Shown here: positions 1-9,002 of the stretch, piece by piece
Numbering within the stretch: position 1 is the first letter of the stretch
Layout of the letters: every line of letters starts with the position of its first letter
DNA from: Chromatiales bacterium
GTDB lineage: Bacteria > Pseudomonadota > Gammaproteobacteria > UBA6429 > Thiohalophilaceae
DNA: 64,000 bases
NCBI GenBank assembly: GCA_027076325.1
Contig: JALTJZ010000070.1
Coordinates: 62,001 to 126,000 of the forward strand
Direction of reading: 5' to 3'
Notes under the pieces: model-generated
Seen by the model: only the letters and a program-made list of their open reading frames with translations
What the model was told of the DNA's origin: nothing
The model's database searches: none
Position numbers and translations under genes: made by a program

Positions 1-1
1 T

Positions 2-637
2 TATCAAAAAGCAGATGAAAATTTTACCGGGCAAATTACTGTGCCGGTATTATGGGATAAAAAGCTAAATACGATTGTAAACAATGAATCGTCTGAAATT
101 ATTCGGATGTTCAATAACGCTTTTAATGCATTTACAGAGGTCAAGGATGACTTTTATCCGGCTAAGTTACAATCGAAAATTGATGCGATTAACAAACCGG
201 TTTATGACAACATCAATAATGGTGTTTACCGTTGTGGCTTTGCGTCAACACAGCGTGCTTACGAGAAGGCTTTTGATCGTTTGTTTACGGAACTGGATAA
301 CGTTGAAGCTATACTGTCCAAACAACGCTATTTAACGGGGATGCAATTAACCGAAGCCGACTGGCGTTTATTTACAACACTGGTTCGTTTTGACGCTGTT
401 TATGTAGGCCATTTTAAATGTAATTTGCGGCGTATTGCTGACTATCCCTGTTTGTCGAACTTTTTGCGAGAGCTATATCAGATGCCGGGTATTGCAGAAA
501 CTGTGGATATTGACTATATCAAACGGCATTACTATGTAAGCCATACCAGTGTTAACCCAACACAAATTATTCCTAAAGGGCCGGAACTGGATTTTAATGC
601 CCCTCATGATCGAGCGACAAAATTTGGAGAACTATAA
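2..637 (+). CDS. Glutathionyl-hydroquinone reductase (YqjG/ECM4-like), 5' end cut
   Basis: This is the C-terminal part of an Omega/Xi-class glutathione transferase that reduces glutathionyl-hydroquinones in the cytoplasm. The frame is open from base 2, and the residues before the first internal start (YQKADENFTGQITVPVLWD) match the family's conserved segment around the VPVLWDK motif. The rest carries the family's all-helical C-terminal domain with the motif LTEADWRLFTTLVRFD. The stop overlaps the start of the pirin gene (TAATG), so the two are probably cotranscribed and may both serve quinone or aromatic stress defence, which is an inference. The true start lies outside the window. Confidence 0.9.
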   Translation, partial: YQKADENFTGQITVPVLWDKKLNTIVNNESSEIIRMFNNAFNAFTEVKDDFYPAKLQSKIDAINKPVYDNINNGVYRCGFASTQRAYEKAFDRLFTELDNVEAILSKQRYLTGMQLTEADWRLFTTLVRFDAVYVGHFKCNLRRIADYPCLSNFLRELYQMPGIAETVDIDYIKRHYYVSHTSVNPTQIIPKGPELDFNAPHDRATKFGEL

Positions 638-1365
638 TGCCAGTCAATATTCGGGATATAACCATTGTACCAGAAGGTGATGGCGTTGATGTGAAACGTT
701 TATTTCCTCTGCGCGGGTTTATGAACTTTGATCCCTTTGTTTTATGGGATCACTTTACACTTGATTCCGGTCGTGGTTTTCCAGAGCATCCTCATCGCGG
801 GTTTGAGGCAATCACTTATATGTTCGATGGTGGGATGAACCATAAAGATAACCTCGGCAATGCATCCTTTGTAACAGCCGGTGGTGCACAACGGTTTACA
901 GCCGGGGGCGGCTTAGTGCATTCAGAAATGCCTGCGGAAACAGGTGTCAGTAGGGGTATTCAATTATGGATTAACCTGCCCAGGCGACTTAAACAAGTGG
1001 CTGCCGAGTACCAACAGGTGAATGCAAATGCGTTCCCCGTTAAAAATATAGAAGGCGGCACGGTAAAAACCATTGTGGGTGAGAATTCTCCACTGGTGTT
1101 GAAAAGTCATGTTATTTATCAGCATGTCACGTTATATAAAGATGGAATTTATAAATTGCGCCTGCCGCCAGGTATGCGTGGTGTCGTCTACGTTATGCAA
1201 GGTAGCATTGCTGTTAATTCGACAAACACGCATACTGATCAGGCTGCTTTTGTTGAAGCTGAAGATCTACTTGAATTTAAAGCAAACAAAAACAGTGAGT
1301 TTATGGTTTGCATGGGAACACCACATGGTGAACCGATTCACCAGCATGGGCCTTTTGTTGATTAG
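637..1365 (+). CDS. Pirin family protein
   Basis: This is a 242-residue bicupin of the pirin family. The N-terminal cupin carries the signature HPHRGFEAITY at about residues 46-56, and a later HSE at about 90-92 supplies the remaining metal ligands, so an iron or other metal site looks intact. Characterised bacterial pirins include quercetin dioxygenases and regulators of pyruvate metabolism, and the sequence does not say which applies here. Its start overlaps the stop of the upstream glutathionyl-hydroquinone reductase by one base. That pairing favours a role in aromatic or quinone chemistry, but this is inferred from context only. Confidence 0.88.
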   Translation: MPVNIRDITIVPEGDGVDVKRLFPLRGFMNFDPFVLWDHFTLDSGRGFPEHPHRGFEAITYMFDGGMNHKDNLGNASFVTAGGAQRFTAGGGLVHSEMPAETGVSRGIQLWINLPRRLKQVAAEYQQVNANAFPVKNIEGGTVKTIVGENSPLVLKSHVIYQHVTLYKDGIYKLRLPPGMRGVVYVMQGSIAVNSTNTHTDQAAFVEAEDLLEFKANKNSEFMVCMGTPHGEPIHQHGPFVD

Positions 1366-1463
1366 AGCCATTTTCATGAAATAAAAAAAGTAGTGATGAA
1401 TATGTATATTTAGTGCAATACTCTTAGTATAGTATATTAAAGGCATATGCAGAGGCTGGCTTA

Positions 1464-2612
1464 ATGTACAAACATCATCGTGCACTTATCATTATTTCGA
1501 TATCTGTTATTCTTTTTGTTTTATTCCTTGGCTGGTTAAAACGGCCAAAACCTGTGGATGTGGTTATTGCAAATGTTGAGCAAGGTGACGTTCAGCGCAC
1601 AGTCACTAATACACGCGCTGGCACACTTAAAGCCTGTCGCCGAGCCGGATTATCCCCCGCTATTGGTGGCCAAATTGCACGTTTACCCGTTCGTGAAGGT
1701 GACAAGGTAAAAAAAGGGCAACTACTACTCGAAATATGGAACGATGACCTTGTTGCGCAGGTTGCTTTGGCAAAAAGTGAAATTTTATCCAATGAATCAC
1801 GCATAAAAGAGGCCTGTGTGATTGCCGAGGTTGCCCGGCGTGAAGCAGGACGACTAACAAAACTACAAAAAAAAGGACTGGCGGCCGACGACCGCACAGA
1901 ACAGATTGTTGGTGAAGCGCAGGCAAAACAAGCGGCCTGTCAGACTGCAAAATCATTAACCGAAGTAAGTCGTTCACGACTGGCTGTGGCAAAAGCGGCA
2001 CTTGAGCGAACCCGCTTAAAAGCACCCTTTGACGGCACTGTTGCTGAAGTTGCCGGTGAATTGGGTGAATTTGTCACACCGTCTCCGGTTGGTGTGCTGA
2101 CACTTCCGGCTGTTGATATTATCGATACTTCCTGTCTTTATGTTTTAGCCCCTATTGATGAAGTTGATGCCCCTGAAATAAAAACCGGAATGCCGGCACG
2201 AATTTCACTGGACGCCTATACTAAAAAGTTTTTTAACGGCAAGGTAAGACGTATTGCCCCTTATGTACTGGATAGGGAAAAACAGGCACGCACCGTTGAT
2301 ATCGAAGTGAATTTTATACTGGAAGAATCCGCACTGAAGATGCTGCCGGGCTACAGCGCTGATGTTGAAATTATTATTAATTCCCACTCAAATGTTATAC
2401 GCATACCGACAGAAGCATTACTCGAAGGTCAAAAAGTTTTTGTTTATGATGCCGCTGATGACGTGATTTATAAGCGGGAGGTCAGTACCGGTCTGAGTAA
2501 CTGGAAATACACTGAAATACTAAAAGGACTTAAAAAAGGAGAAAAAGTAGTTACTTCCATTGACCGCGATGGCGTAGTAGATGGTGCGCTGGTTCGGGTT
2601 GAGTTTGAATAG
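1464..2612 (+). CDS. Periplasmic adaptor (membrane fusion) protein, MacA/HlyD-like
   Basis: This 382-residue protein links an inner-membrane transporter to the outer membrane. One N-terminal membrane segment lies at about residues 8-24. A biotinyl-lipoyl-like half (VREGDKVKKGQLLLEI) follows, then a long Ala/Lys/Arg-rich coiled-coil hairpin at about 90-180, the second lipoyl half (LKAPFDGTVAEV), and the beta-barrel and membrane-proximal domains. It is the first gene of an operon with an ATPase 14 bp downstream and two permeases, so it is the adaptor of a MacAB-type tripartite pump. Three extra cysteines in the periplasmic part are unusual. The substrate cannot be told from sequence. Confidence 0.88.
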   Translation: MYKHHRALIIISISVILFVLFLGWLKRPKPVDVVIANVEQGDVQRTVTNTRAGTLKACRRAGLSPAIGGQIARLPVREGDKVKKGQLLLEIWNDDLVAQVALAKSEILSNESRIKEACVIAEVARREAGRLTKLQKKGLAADDRTEQIVGEAQAKQAACQTAKSLTEVSRSRLAVAKAALERTRLKAPFDGTVAEVAGELGEFVTPSPVGVLTLPAVDIIDTSCLYVLAPIDEVDAPEIKTGMPARISLDAYTKKFFNGKVRRIAPYVLDREKQARTVDIEVNFILEESALKMLPGYSADVEIIINSHSNVIRIPTEALLEGQKVFVYDAADDVIYKREVSTGLSNWKYTEILKGLKKGEKVVTSIDRDGVVDGALVRVEFE

Positions 2613-2626
2613 GCTTTTTACTGCTT

Positions 2627-3313
2627 ATGATTAAGCTTGAAAATATTCATCGGAACTTTCAGGTTGGCGATCAAACAGTCCATGCACTGAATGATATTAC
2701 ATTGACCATTAATGACGGTGAGTATCTTTCTGTAATGGGGCCATCCGGTTCCGGAAAATCTACACTACTCAATTTGCTAGGGTTACTGGATCAACCCAGT
2801 AGTGGGAAATATTTTTTAAATGGGAATGATGTCACCGAGCTTAGCGAAGATATGCAAGCCAGCACCCGGAATAAAAATATTGGTTTTGTATTTCAGGTGT
2901 TCCATTTAATTCCACGTTTGACCGCCGCTGAAAATATTGAACTTCCATTGGTACTTGCAGGTATAGATGAGAAAATCAGAAAGCAGCGTGTTAGCCATGC
3001 GCTGGAAAGCATGAACCTGATAGAACGTGCAGAACACAAGCCACCCCAGTTATCCGGTGGACAACGCCAACGTGTGGCTATTGCTCGCGCCACTATAATG
3101 CAACCTTCGGTACTTCTTGCGGACGAACCGACCGGTAATCTTGATCAGAAAGCAGGTTTAAATGTAATTGAAACGCTGGAACAGCTTAACCAGCATGGCA
3201 TTACTTTAATTATTGTTACTCATGATGAAACACTAGGCGCGCGTTCAACACGTTCCATTCGTATGCTTGATGGCAGAATTGAGTCCGATAACATAGCCAG
3301 TTGGACTGGATAG
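2627..3313 (+). CDS. ABC transporter ATP-binding protein, MacB/LolD type
   Basis: This 228-residue nucleotide-binding domain belongs to the MacB/LolD/FtsE group. The Walker A motif GPSGSGKST is at residues 38-46, the Q-loop at Q90, the signature LSGGQRQR at 142-149 and Walker B LLADEP at 163-168. The D-loop and the switch histidine (VTHD) follow. All catalytic residues are present, so it should be active. In classical MacB this domain is fused to the permease. Here it is a separate protein between the adaptor and two permease genes, as in many gene clusters for peptide, lipoprotein or lipid efflux. It should act on the cytoplasmic face of the inner membrane. Confidence 0.92.
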   Translation: MIKLENIHRNFQVGDQTVHALNDITLTINDGEYLSVMGPSGSGKSTLLNLLGLLDQPSSGKYFLNGNDVTELSEDMQASTRNKNIGFVFQVFHLIPRLTAAENIELPLVLAGIDEKIRKQRVSHALESMNLIERAEHKPPQLSGGQRQRVAIARATIMQPSVLLADEPTGNLDQKAGLNVIETLEQLNQHGITLIIVTHDETLGARSTRSIRMLDGRIESDNIASWTG

Positions 3314-3318
3314 CTGCG

Positions 3319-4530
3319 ATGTTATTATTGCGTGATGCAGTTCGCTTTTCCTGGCATGCTCTTACCGCCAATACTGTTCGTACCTTTTTAATGCTGCTTG
3401 CCATGAGTATTGGCGTGGGTTCCGTTGTTATATTAACGGCACTGGGGGAAGGCGCAAGAAATTATATTACCAATGAATTTTCGTCATTGGGTACGAATCT
3501 TGTTATTGTTATTCCCGGTCGAAGTGAAACCAGTGGTGGCGACCCGGCCACAATGCTTGGTGTGACTGAACGCGACTTAACACTGAATGATGCGCTGGCA
3601 TTAACACGTCACCCACAGGTGCAACGTATTGCGCCACTTAATATTGGTGGTGCCGAAATTTCATGGCAAGGCCGTAAACGTGAAGTCAGTATACAGGGAA
3701 CCAGTGCCGAGTTTCTAAAACTACGCCACTGGGAAATGTCTCAAGGCAAGTTTTTGCCTGATACAGATTGGCAGCGACCTAAATCGGTTTGTGTGATTGG
3801 CATAAATATCCGAAATGAAATATTTGGTGCGCATGCCGCACTGGGTAAATGGTTACGTATTGGTGACCGGCGATTTCGTGTTATTGGTATTCTGGCTTCA
3901 GAAGGTCAATCACTGGGTATTGATGTTAGTGACAGCGTTATTATTCCCGTCGCTTCTGCACAATCACTTTTTAATGTGCCCTCACTGTTCCGTATTTTTG
4001 TTGAAGTGAAAACGCGTGAAGCCATTCCGAAAGTAATGGCCTTTATTAAAAATACCTTGCGTGACCGCCATCAAGGTGAAGAAGATGTTACCGTGATAAC
4101 ACAGGACGCGGTACTTGCAACTTTTGACCGTATTTTAACGGCGCTCACTTATGCGGTAGGCGGGATTGCTGCGATTAGCCTTGCCGTTGCCGGTATTTTA
4201 ATTATGAATGTAATGCTGGTAACCGTGTCCCAACGAACCAGTGAAATTGGCTTGTTAAAATCATTGGGGGCTTCTGGTAAAGCTATCCTTAAGCTTATTT
4301 TAATTGAAGCAGTTTTATTATCTTCATTGGGTGCTGCTTTTGGTTTTGCTTTAGGCCAGGCAGGCAGCTGGGTTATCCGTTATGCTTTTCCAGTGTTGCC
4401 TGCGTATCCCCCCACATGGGCAATGGTTGCGTCATTGTTGGTGGCGCTTATAACCGGTATATTATTTAGTTTATTGCCGGCAAAAAAAGCAGCCCGACTG
4501 AATCCTGTTGATGCGCTCATGAGGCGTTAA
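3319..4530 (+). CDS. ABC transporter permease, MacB/FtsX family (first of two)
   Basis: This is a MacB-like permease of about 403 residues: an N-terminal membrane helix, a large periplasmic MacB_PCD domain (about residues 50-260), then three helices and the C-terminal motif AARLNPVDALMR. I chose ATG 3319, which starts MLLLRDAVRF, a typical family N-terminus that does not overlap the ATPase gene. The frame is open further upstream to TTG 3301, which would overlap the ATPase stop by 13 bases. The second permease begins two bases after the stop. The two are related but clearly diverged, so a permease heterodimer is likely. Confidence 0.88.
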   Translation: MLLLRDAVRFSWHALTANTVRTFLMLLAMSIGVGSVVILTALGEGARNYITNEFSSLGTNLVIVIPGRSETSGGDPATMLGVTERDLTLNDALALTRHPQVQRIAPLNIGGAEISWQGRKREVSIQGTSAEFLKLRHWEMSQGKFLPDTDWQRPKSVCVIGINIRNEIFGAHAALGKWLRIGDRRFRVIGILASEGQSLGIDVSDSVIIPVASAQSLFNVPSLFRIFVEVKTREAIPKVMAFIKNTLRDRHQGEEDVTVITQDAVLATFDRILTALTYAVGGIAAISLAVAGILIMNVMLVTVSQRTSEIGLLKSLGASGKAILKLILIEAVLLSSLGAAFGFALGQAGSWVIRYAFPVLPAYPPTWAMVASLLVALITGILFSLLPAKKAARLNPVDALMRR

Positions 4531-4532
4531 CC

Positions 4533-5732
4533 ATGCTAACTCAAGATTTTATTCGATTAACCGGCACTTCACTATTAGCACACAAGCTACGTAGCTTTTT
4601 AACCATGCTGGGAATTTCTATTGGTATTAGCGCTGTTGTTTTACTGACATCGATTGGTGAAGGTTTATATAAGTTTGTACTTTCTGAATTTACCCAGTTT
4701 GGAACGACGCTTGTTGGCATTAACCCGGGAAAGGTAACAACCTTCGGTATGTCGATGGGTGTGTTTGGTAGTGTCCGCCCGTTAACCATTGGTGATGCTG
4801 AAGCTTTAAAGCAACTTTCATTTGCAAAATCGGTTGTACCATTGGTGCAGGGGAATGCTGAAGTTGAAGGTAATGGACGCACACGCCGAACGACCGTGTA
4901 TGGTGTAGGTTCTGCCTTTCCTGAAACATTTAGTATGAAAGTGGCTGCGGGTCGTTTTTTACCCGATGATGATCCAACGGCTCCCCGTGCCTTTGTGGTG
5001 CTGGGGTACAAAGTAAAACAGGAGCTGTTTGCAAATAAAAACCCACTGGGGCAACGTGTGCGTATAGGCGGTGATCGCTACCGGATAATTGGAACAATGG
5101 AAGCAAAAGGGCAGGTGCTTGGTTTTGATCTGGACGATACGGTTTATATTCCAGCTGCGCGTGGACTGGCTCTATTTAATCGTGACAGTTTGATGGAAAT
5201 TGACATTCTGTATAAACAAGGAACAAAAGTTGAACATGTGGTGGCTGGCATTAAACGTATTCTTAAATCAAGGCATGGTCGTGATGATGTTACCATTACC
5301 ACTCAGGAACAAATGCTGAAAGTACTGGGTTCTATTTTAAATGTACTTACTTTTGCCGTTGGTGCCATTGGCAGTATTTCGTTATTTGTGGGTGGCATTG
5401 GTATTATTACGATTATGACAATTAGTGTAAACGAGCGTACAACAGAAATTGGTTTGTTACGTGCACTGGGTGCAAAGCAAACTCAGATATTATCACTTTT
5501 TCTGGGAGAAGCGATTGTACTTTCTGCCATTGGTGGTGCAGTTGGTTTATTCCTCGGTATTGGTCTGGCACAATTACTTCATGCCACATTACCGGCACTG
5601 CCTGTACACACACCATGGAGTTTTGTTTTTCTTGCAGAAGGCCTGGCTATTATTATTGGTCTGGCTGCGGGTGTATTGCCCGCTCAACGTGCGGCACGTC
5701 TTGACCCGGTTGAGGCGCTAAGGGCAGAATAA
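4533..5732 (+). CDS. ABC transporter permease, MacB/FtsX family (second of two)
   Basis: This 399-residue protein has the same architecture as the preceding gene: one N-terminal helix, a MacB_PCD periplasmic domain, three C-terminal helices and the ending AARLDPVEALRAE. It starts two bases after the first permease stops and should form the other half of the transporter. It is the last gene of the operon. The family couples ATP hydrolysis to movement of the periplasmic domain (mechanotransmission) rather than to direct transmembrane passage. The substrate is unknown. Confidence 0.88.
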   Translation: MLTQDFIRLTGTSLLAHKLRSFLTMLGISIGISAVVLLTSIGEGLYKFVLSEFTQFGTTLVGINPGKVTTFGMSMGVFGSVRPLTIGDAEALKQLSFAKSVVPLVQGNAEVEGNGRTRRTTVYGVGSAFPETFSMKVAAGRFLPDDDPTAPRAFVVLGYKVKQELFANKNPLGQRVRIGGDRYRIIGTMEAKGQVLGFDLDDTVYIPAARGLALFNRDSLMEIDILYKQGTKVEHVVAGIKRILKSRHGRDDVTITTQEQMLKVLGSILNVLTFAVGAIGSISLFVGGIGIITIMTISVNERTTEIGLLRALGAKQTQILSLFLGEAIVLSAIGGAVGLFLGIGLAQLLHATLPALPVHTPWSFVFLAEGLAIIIGLAAGVLPAQRAARLDPVEALRAE

Positions 5733-5751
5733 ATCTAAGTTTATACCAATA

Positions 5752-5956
5752 CTACAGGGGGCTAAACTCAAGCCCTGCAAATTCCGACCGGGCAGCATCA
5801 CAGTCTTTTAATAAACGCAGGTATTTTTTTGCTTCATCCTTGTTTTCGAAAGGTCCATCGTAGCCTGTGCGTGTTTCGATAAACCACTTGTTTTTTATTT
5901 CTAGTTTCGATAAACCACTTGTTTTTTATTTCTATCAGGCGCTTTTCAAATTTCAT
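5752..5956 (-). pseudogene. Small ORF (57 aa when repaired) broken by a 31-bp tandem duplication
   Basis: On the minus strand an ATG at 5956 is preceded by a G-rich Shine-Dalgarno-like tract (GGGGGG, 4 bases upstream). The frame runs MKFEKRLIEIKNKWFIETR and is then thrown out of frame by an exact 31-bp tandem repeat. The span is 205 bases. Removing one repeat copy leaves 174 bases, an intact 57-codon frame ending ...RSEFAGLEFSPL. The repaired product would have a 'W-F-x-T-R-x-G-x-x-G-P-F' core, reminiscent of small bacterial proteins of unknown function such as those grouped under DUF6316, but I am not certain of that family. As it stands the product would be about 40 residues with a scrambled end. 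Confidence 0.6.
5873..5934. repeat. Exact 31-bp tandem direct repeat
   Basis: Bases 5873-5903 and 5904-5934 are identical and directly adjacent; each copy begins GTTTCGATAAACC and ends TTTATTTCTA. The unit length is not a multiple of three, and it lies inside a small minus-strand reading frame. Exact identity suggests a recent slippage event. Confidence 0.9.
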
Positions 5957-6242
5957 AATTCCCCCCAACTACCTTTGCTTGATAGTGTGTGGCAAATTAA
6001 ATAACAGTGCAATGATTTAGATCAACTCTTGCTGGATCTCTATCTGGTTCGAAACAATAGCGGTGTAACGGTATATTGCATTTTATAGATAATTATTCAT
6101 TTCTGGTCAGATAGTTATACTGCTTTTCAAGAATATACTTGAGGCTAAGTCGTATTTAAAAACTCAGGTGTGAGAGGGTGGGTAAACCCACTTTCGTTAG
6201 AGTAAATAGTAACTTTCTGGATAGAATGTGAGTGCGAGTTTG

Positions 6243-6268
6243 TCATTGTGAGCGATAGCATGACAATG
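6243..6268. repeat. Short dispersed repeat, CATTGTGAGCGATAGCA type
   Basis: The word TCATTGTGAGCGATAGCA occurs here (6243-6260) and again at 41813-41830. Here the ends form a small inverted repeat (CATTGT ... ACAATG). It lies in the 604-base stretch 5733-6336 between the transporter operon and deaD. That stretch otherwise holds only the broken small ORF and nothing else recognisable. Confidence 0.6.
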
Positions 6269-6336
6269 GCCAGATTTTCTATATTCTTTAAAGCCTTTTA
6301 GGGAGGAGTGGACCATTCCATTAGCAGTACCTGTAT

Positions 6337-8217
6337 TTATAAAGTTAGTTTTTTTCGTGGTTTATCATCACCAAACTTTTTCTTTTTAGCGGCTTCTTTT
6401 TTTCGGTTTTTACCTTTAGGATGTGCGTCAGAGTCTTTATGTTTTTTATTTTTGGGTTTTCTATCTTTGTTTTTTTTATCTTTCGTTTTGATGGTCGGGG
6501 CGCGTTTACTGCCCGTGTTTCCGCCACCGGCTAATGCCGAAATATTTAATTTCTGGCCTGCTACACGCACTTTTTTCAAATCGTTAAAGATTTCTTTCGG
6601 AATATCGCTCGGCAAATCAACCAGGGTATAATTGTCGCTTATATTAATCCGACCGATAAATTTACTGTCGATACCGGCTTCATTAGCGATTGCGCCAACA
6701 ATATTTCCGGGTTTTACCTGATGATCATGACCCACTTCAATACGGAAACGCTGCATGCCGTCTTCCGGTTTTGACGAATCATCTCGATATGAATGTTCAC
6801 GGCGTCTGCTGCCATCACGCCGACCTCTCTCACGATCACGGCCTCGCTGTGGACGGTCATTATTGTCCCAACGCTCTTTTGACTTTTTAAGCGGTTTGTT
6901 CTGCAGTAAGAAAGGTGCATCGCCTTGTAAAAGTTTGGCGAGCGCTGTTGCAATTTCCTCGGCAGGAATATTATGTTCTTGTTGGTATTGTTCGATTAAG
7001 TTTGCGTAAAACTCCAGGCCTTCCGTTGCAAGGGTATCGGTAATTCGTTGTTTGAAACGGGCAATCCGGTTGTCGTTAATTAATTCTGTTGATGGCAACT
7101 CCATTATTTCAATGGGTTTTTTGGTGGCGCGTTCAATTGCTTTTAACATCCCTTTTTCCCGTGGCGCAACAAATAAAATTGCATCGCCTTTTTTACCGGC
7201 ACGGCCTGTTCGGCCTATACGGTGAACATAGGCTTCGGTGTCATATGGGATATCGTAGTTAACAACATGGCTAATACGTGGTACATCAAGTCCACGTGCA
7301 GCAACATCGGTTGCGACCAGAATGTCCAGTTTTCCATTTTTTAAATTTTGAATGGTTCGCTCGCGCTGGTTTTGTTGTATATCGCCATTGATGGCACCGG
7401 TTGCATAACCCCTGGCTTCGAGCTTTTCAGTCAGTTCGACCGTGGCTGTTTTAGTGCGAACAAAAATAATCATCGCATCAAATTCTTCGGCTTCTAAAAT
7501 ACGGGTTAATGCATCGAGTTTATGCAAGCCACTGACCGGCCAGAAGCGTTGACGAATGGTGTCCGCGGTTGTGGTTTTTACTTTAATGGTTATTTGTTCT
7601 GGTTTATTCAGGTATTTCGTTGCGATGCGACGGATCTGTGAAGGCATGGTTGCTGAAAACAGTGCAATTTGTCTATCGGATGGTGTTTGTTCCAAAACCC
7701 ATTCCACATCGTCAATAAAACCCATACGCAGCATTTCATCGGCTTCATCTAGAACCAGTGCTTTCAGGTCATCGAGCTTTAAAGTACCTTTTCGAATATG
7801 ATCCATAACACGACCGGGTGTGCCTACAACAACATGTACCCCGCGTTTTAATGCACGGATCTGGCCACTGTAATCGGCTCCACCATAAACAGGCAGTACA
7901 TGAAAACCTTTCATTTTTGACGCATATTTTTGAAAAGCTTCCGCGACCTGAATCGCTAATTCCCGGGTGGGGGCGAGCACTAGCACTTGTGGATCTTTTT
8001 GTTTCAGATCGAGATTTGACAGCAATGGCAGGGCAAAAGCTGCAGTCTTGCCAGTACCGGTTTGTGCCTGGCCGATAATATCTTTACGTTCGAGTAGCAA
8101 CGGAATAGTTGCAGCCTGGATTGGAGAAGGCGCTTCATAGCCAATCTCATCTAAAATTTTTAAAAGCGTGTCTTTTAGCGCTAATTCATTAAACGCAGTC
8201 ACCGTTTCGGTTGTCAT
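6337..8217 (-). CDS. deaD: DEAD-box ATP-dependent RNA helicase DeaD/CsdA
   Basis: This 626-residue RNA helicase remodels structured RNA in ribosome assembly and cold adaptation. Motif I AQTGTGKT is at 51-58, PTRELA at about 83-88, DEAD at 157-160 and SAT at 188-190. The helicase C domain has the motifs VATDVAARGLD and HRIGRTGR. After an Arg/Asp-rich linker at about 455-480, a DbpA-like RNA-binding domain follows (about 484-560, FRIEVG...KPGNIVGAI). The protein ends in a very basic Lys-rich tail of about 60 residues. This is the DeaD arrangement. It stands alone, convergent with the region downstream of the transporter operon and divergent from the DUF411 gene. Confidence 0.95.
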   Translation of the reverse strand: MTTETVTAFNELALKDTLLKILDEIGYEAPSPIQAATIPLLLERKDIIGQAQTGTGKTAAFALPLLSNLDLKQKDPQVLVLAPTRELAIQVAEAFQKYASKMKGFHVLPVYGGADYSGQIRALKRGVHVVVGTPGRVMDHIRKGTLKLDDLKALVLDEADEMLRMGFIDDVEWVLEQTPSDRQIALFSATMPSQIRRIATKYLNKPEQITIKVKTTTADTIRQRFWPVSGLHKLDALTRILEAEEFDAMIIFVRTKTATVELTEKLEARGYATGAINGDIQQNQRERTIQNLKNGKLDILVATDVAARGLDVPRISHVVNYDIPYDTEAYVHRIGRTGRAGKKGDAILFVAPREKGMLKAIERATKKPIEIMELPSTELINDNRIARFKQRITDTLATEGLEFYANLIEQYQQEHNIPAEEIATALAKLLQGDAPFLLQNKPLKKSKERWDNNDRPQRGRDRERGRRDGSRRREHSYRDDSSKPEDGMQRFRIEVGHDHQVKPGNIVGAIANEAGIDSKFIGRINISDNYTLVDLPSDIPKEIFNDLKKVRVAGQKLNISALAGGGNTGSKRAPTIKTKDKKNKDRKPKNKKHKDSDAHPKGKNRKKEAAKKKKFGDDKPRKKLTL

Positions 8218-8485
8218 GTATAATACCTAAAATATTTGGGAAAACAGAGGGTTACCAGAAAACTCTGATGCCCCCCGATTAAAATCCGAGTCAAACCATG
8301 AAGGGCTGCGTAGTGTACAGGTTTGTGGCCAATTTTGCATTCTTTATCTTCACATATATAAGGAATACACTGTGTTGCATGGAACCTTCACTGAGTGAAC
8401 GACTCTGAATGAGAATTTTAAATATTTGCAATATGACACAAAACAACCTTAAATGTTGTTTTGTGGAACTACACTGGAGAACAAG

Positions 8486-8977
8486 ATGAATAAACAGCAC
8501 TCGCCACCCAAAAAATACATGTTACACAGGCTTAATCTGAAAAACATTGCCATCATTTTGGGTTTTCTAACCCTGTACGCTTTTAGCGCAACGAATGTTG
8601 CGGCAAAAGATATTGATATAACTGTTTACAAAAGCGCAACCTGTGGTTGCTGTAATAAGTGGGTAACACATTTAGAAAAAGAAGGTTTTAATGTTACAGC
8701 AGTCAATAAGCGCGATATGAACGAAATCAAAAAAAAGTTTGGTGTGAAGCGTGAATATCAGTCCTGTCACACTGCTAAGGTGGGTAAGTATTTTATCGAG
8801 GGGCATGTGCCAGCAACAGACATCAAAAAATTTCTAGCAGAAAAGCCTTATGCTAAAGGACTTGCTGTTCCCGGCATGCCTATGGGCTCTCCCGGTATGG
8901 AAGGTCACCGCAAAGATGATTATTCCGTGCTATTAATCAATAAACAAAATAAAGCAACGGTGTATGCTAACCACTAA
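8486..8977 (+). CDS. DUF411 family periplasmic metal-binding protein
   Basis: This 163-residue exported protein of the DUF411 family is often found in copper resistance clusters. ATG 8486 was chosen over the upstream in-frame TTG because GGAGA sits 5 bases before it. A hydrophobic segment at about residues 21-40 ends near AAA and serves as signal peptide or anchor. The mature part has the family's CGCC motif, a second conserved Cys-His (SCHTAKVGKYFIEGHVP), and the ending with GMPMGSPGME. These Cys, His and Met residues are plausible Cu(I) ligands. A TVP38-type membrane protein gene follows 25 bp downstream. The role in copper handling is inferred from the family. Confidence 0.85.
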   Translation: MNKQHSPPKKYMLHRLNLKNIAIILGFLTLYAFSATNVAAKDIDITVYKSATCGCCNKWVTHLEKEGFNVTAVNKRDMNEIKKKFGVKREYQSCHTAKVGKYFIEGHVPATDIKKFLAEKPYAKGLAVPGMPMGSPGMEGHRKDDYSVLLINKQNKATVYANH

Positions 8978-9002
8978 ATAAGTAACAAGTAAGGTTATTT
9001 CA

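Noticed and set aside
4541-5011. 156-codon open frame on the minus strand
   Set aside because: It lies fully inside the second permease gene, has no recognisable protein features and is a shadow of that gene's codon pattern.
6012-6025. FNR-like site ATGAT-TTAG-ATCAA
   Set aside because: Nine of ten consensus bases match, but one or two such hits are expected by chance in this window and the only nearby target is the broken small ORF.
6243-6260. Resemblance to the lac operator (TTGTGAGCG...)
   Set aside because: The same 18-base word recurs at 41813 as the end of a hairpin repeat, no LacI-type gene is present, and the symmetry of a lac operator is missing.
8387-8399. Perfect palindrome TTCACTGAGTGAA upstream of the DUF411 gene
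   Set aside because: Short, unlike the MerR operators seen here, and no -35/-10 pair with proper spacing surrounds it. No regulator can be suggested.
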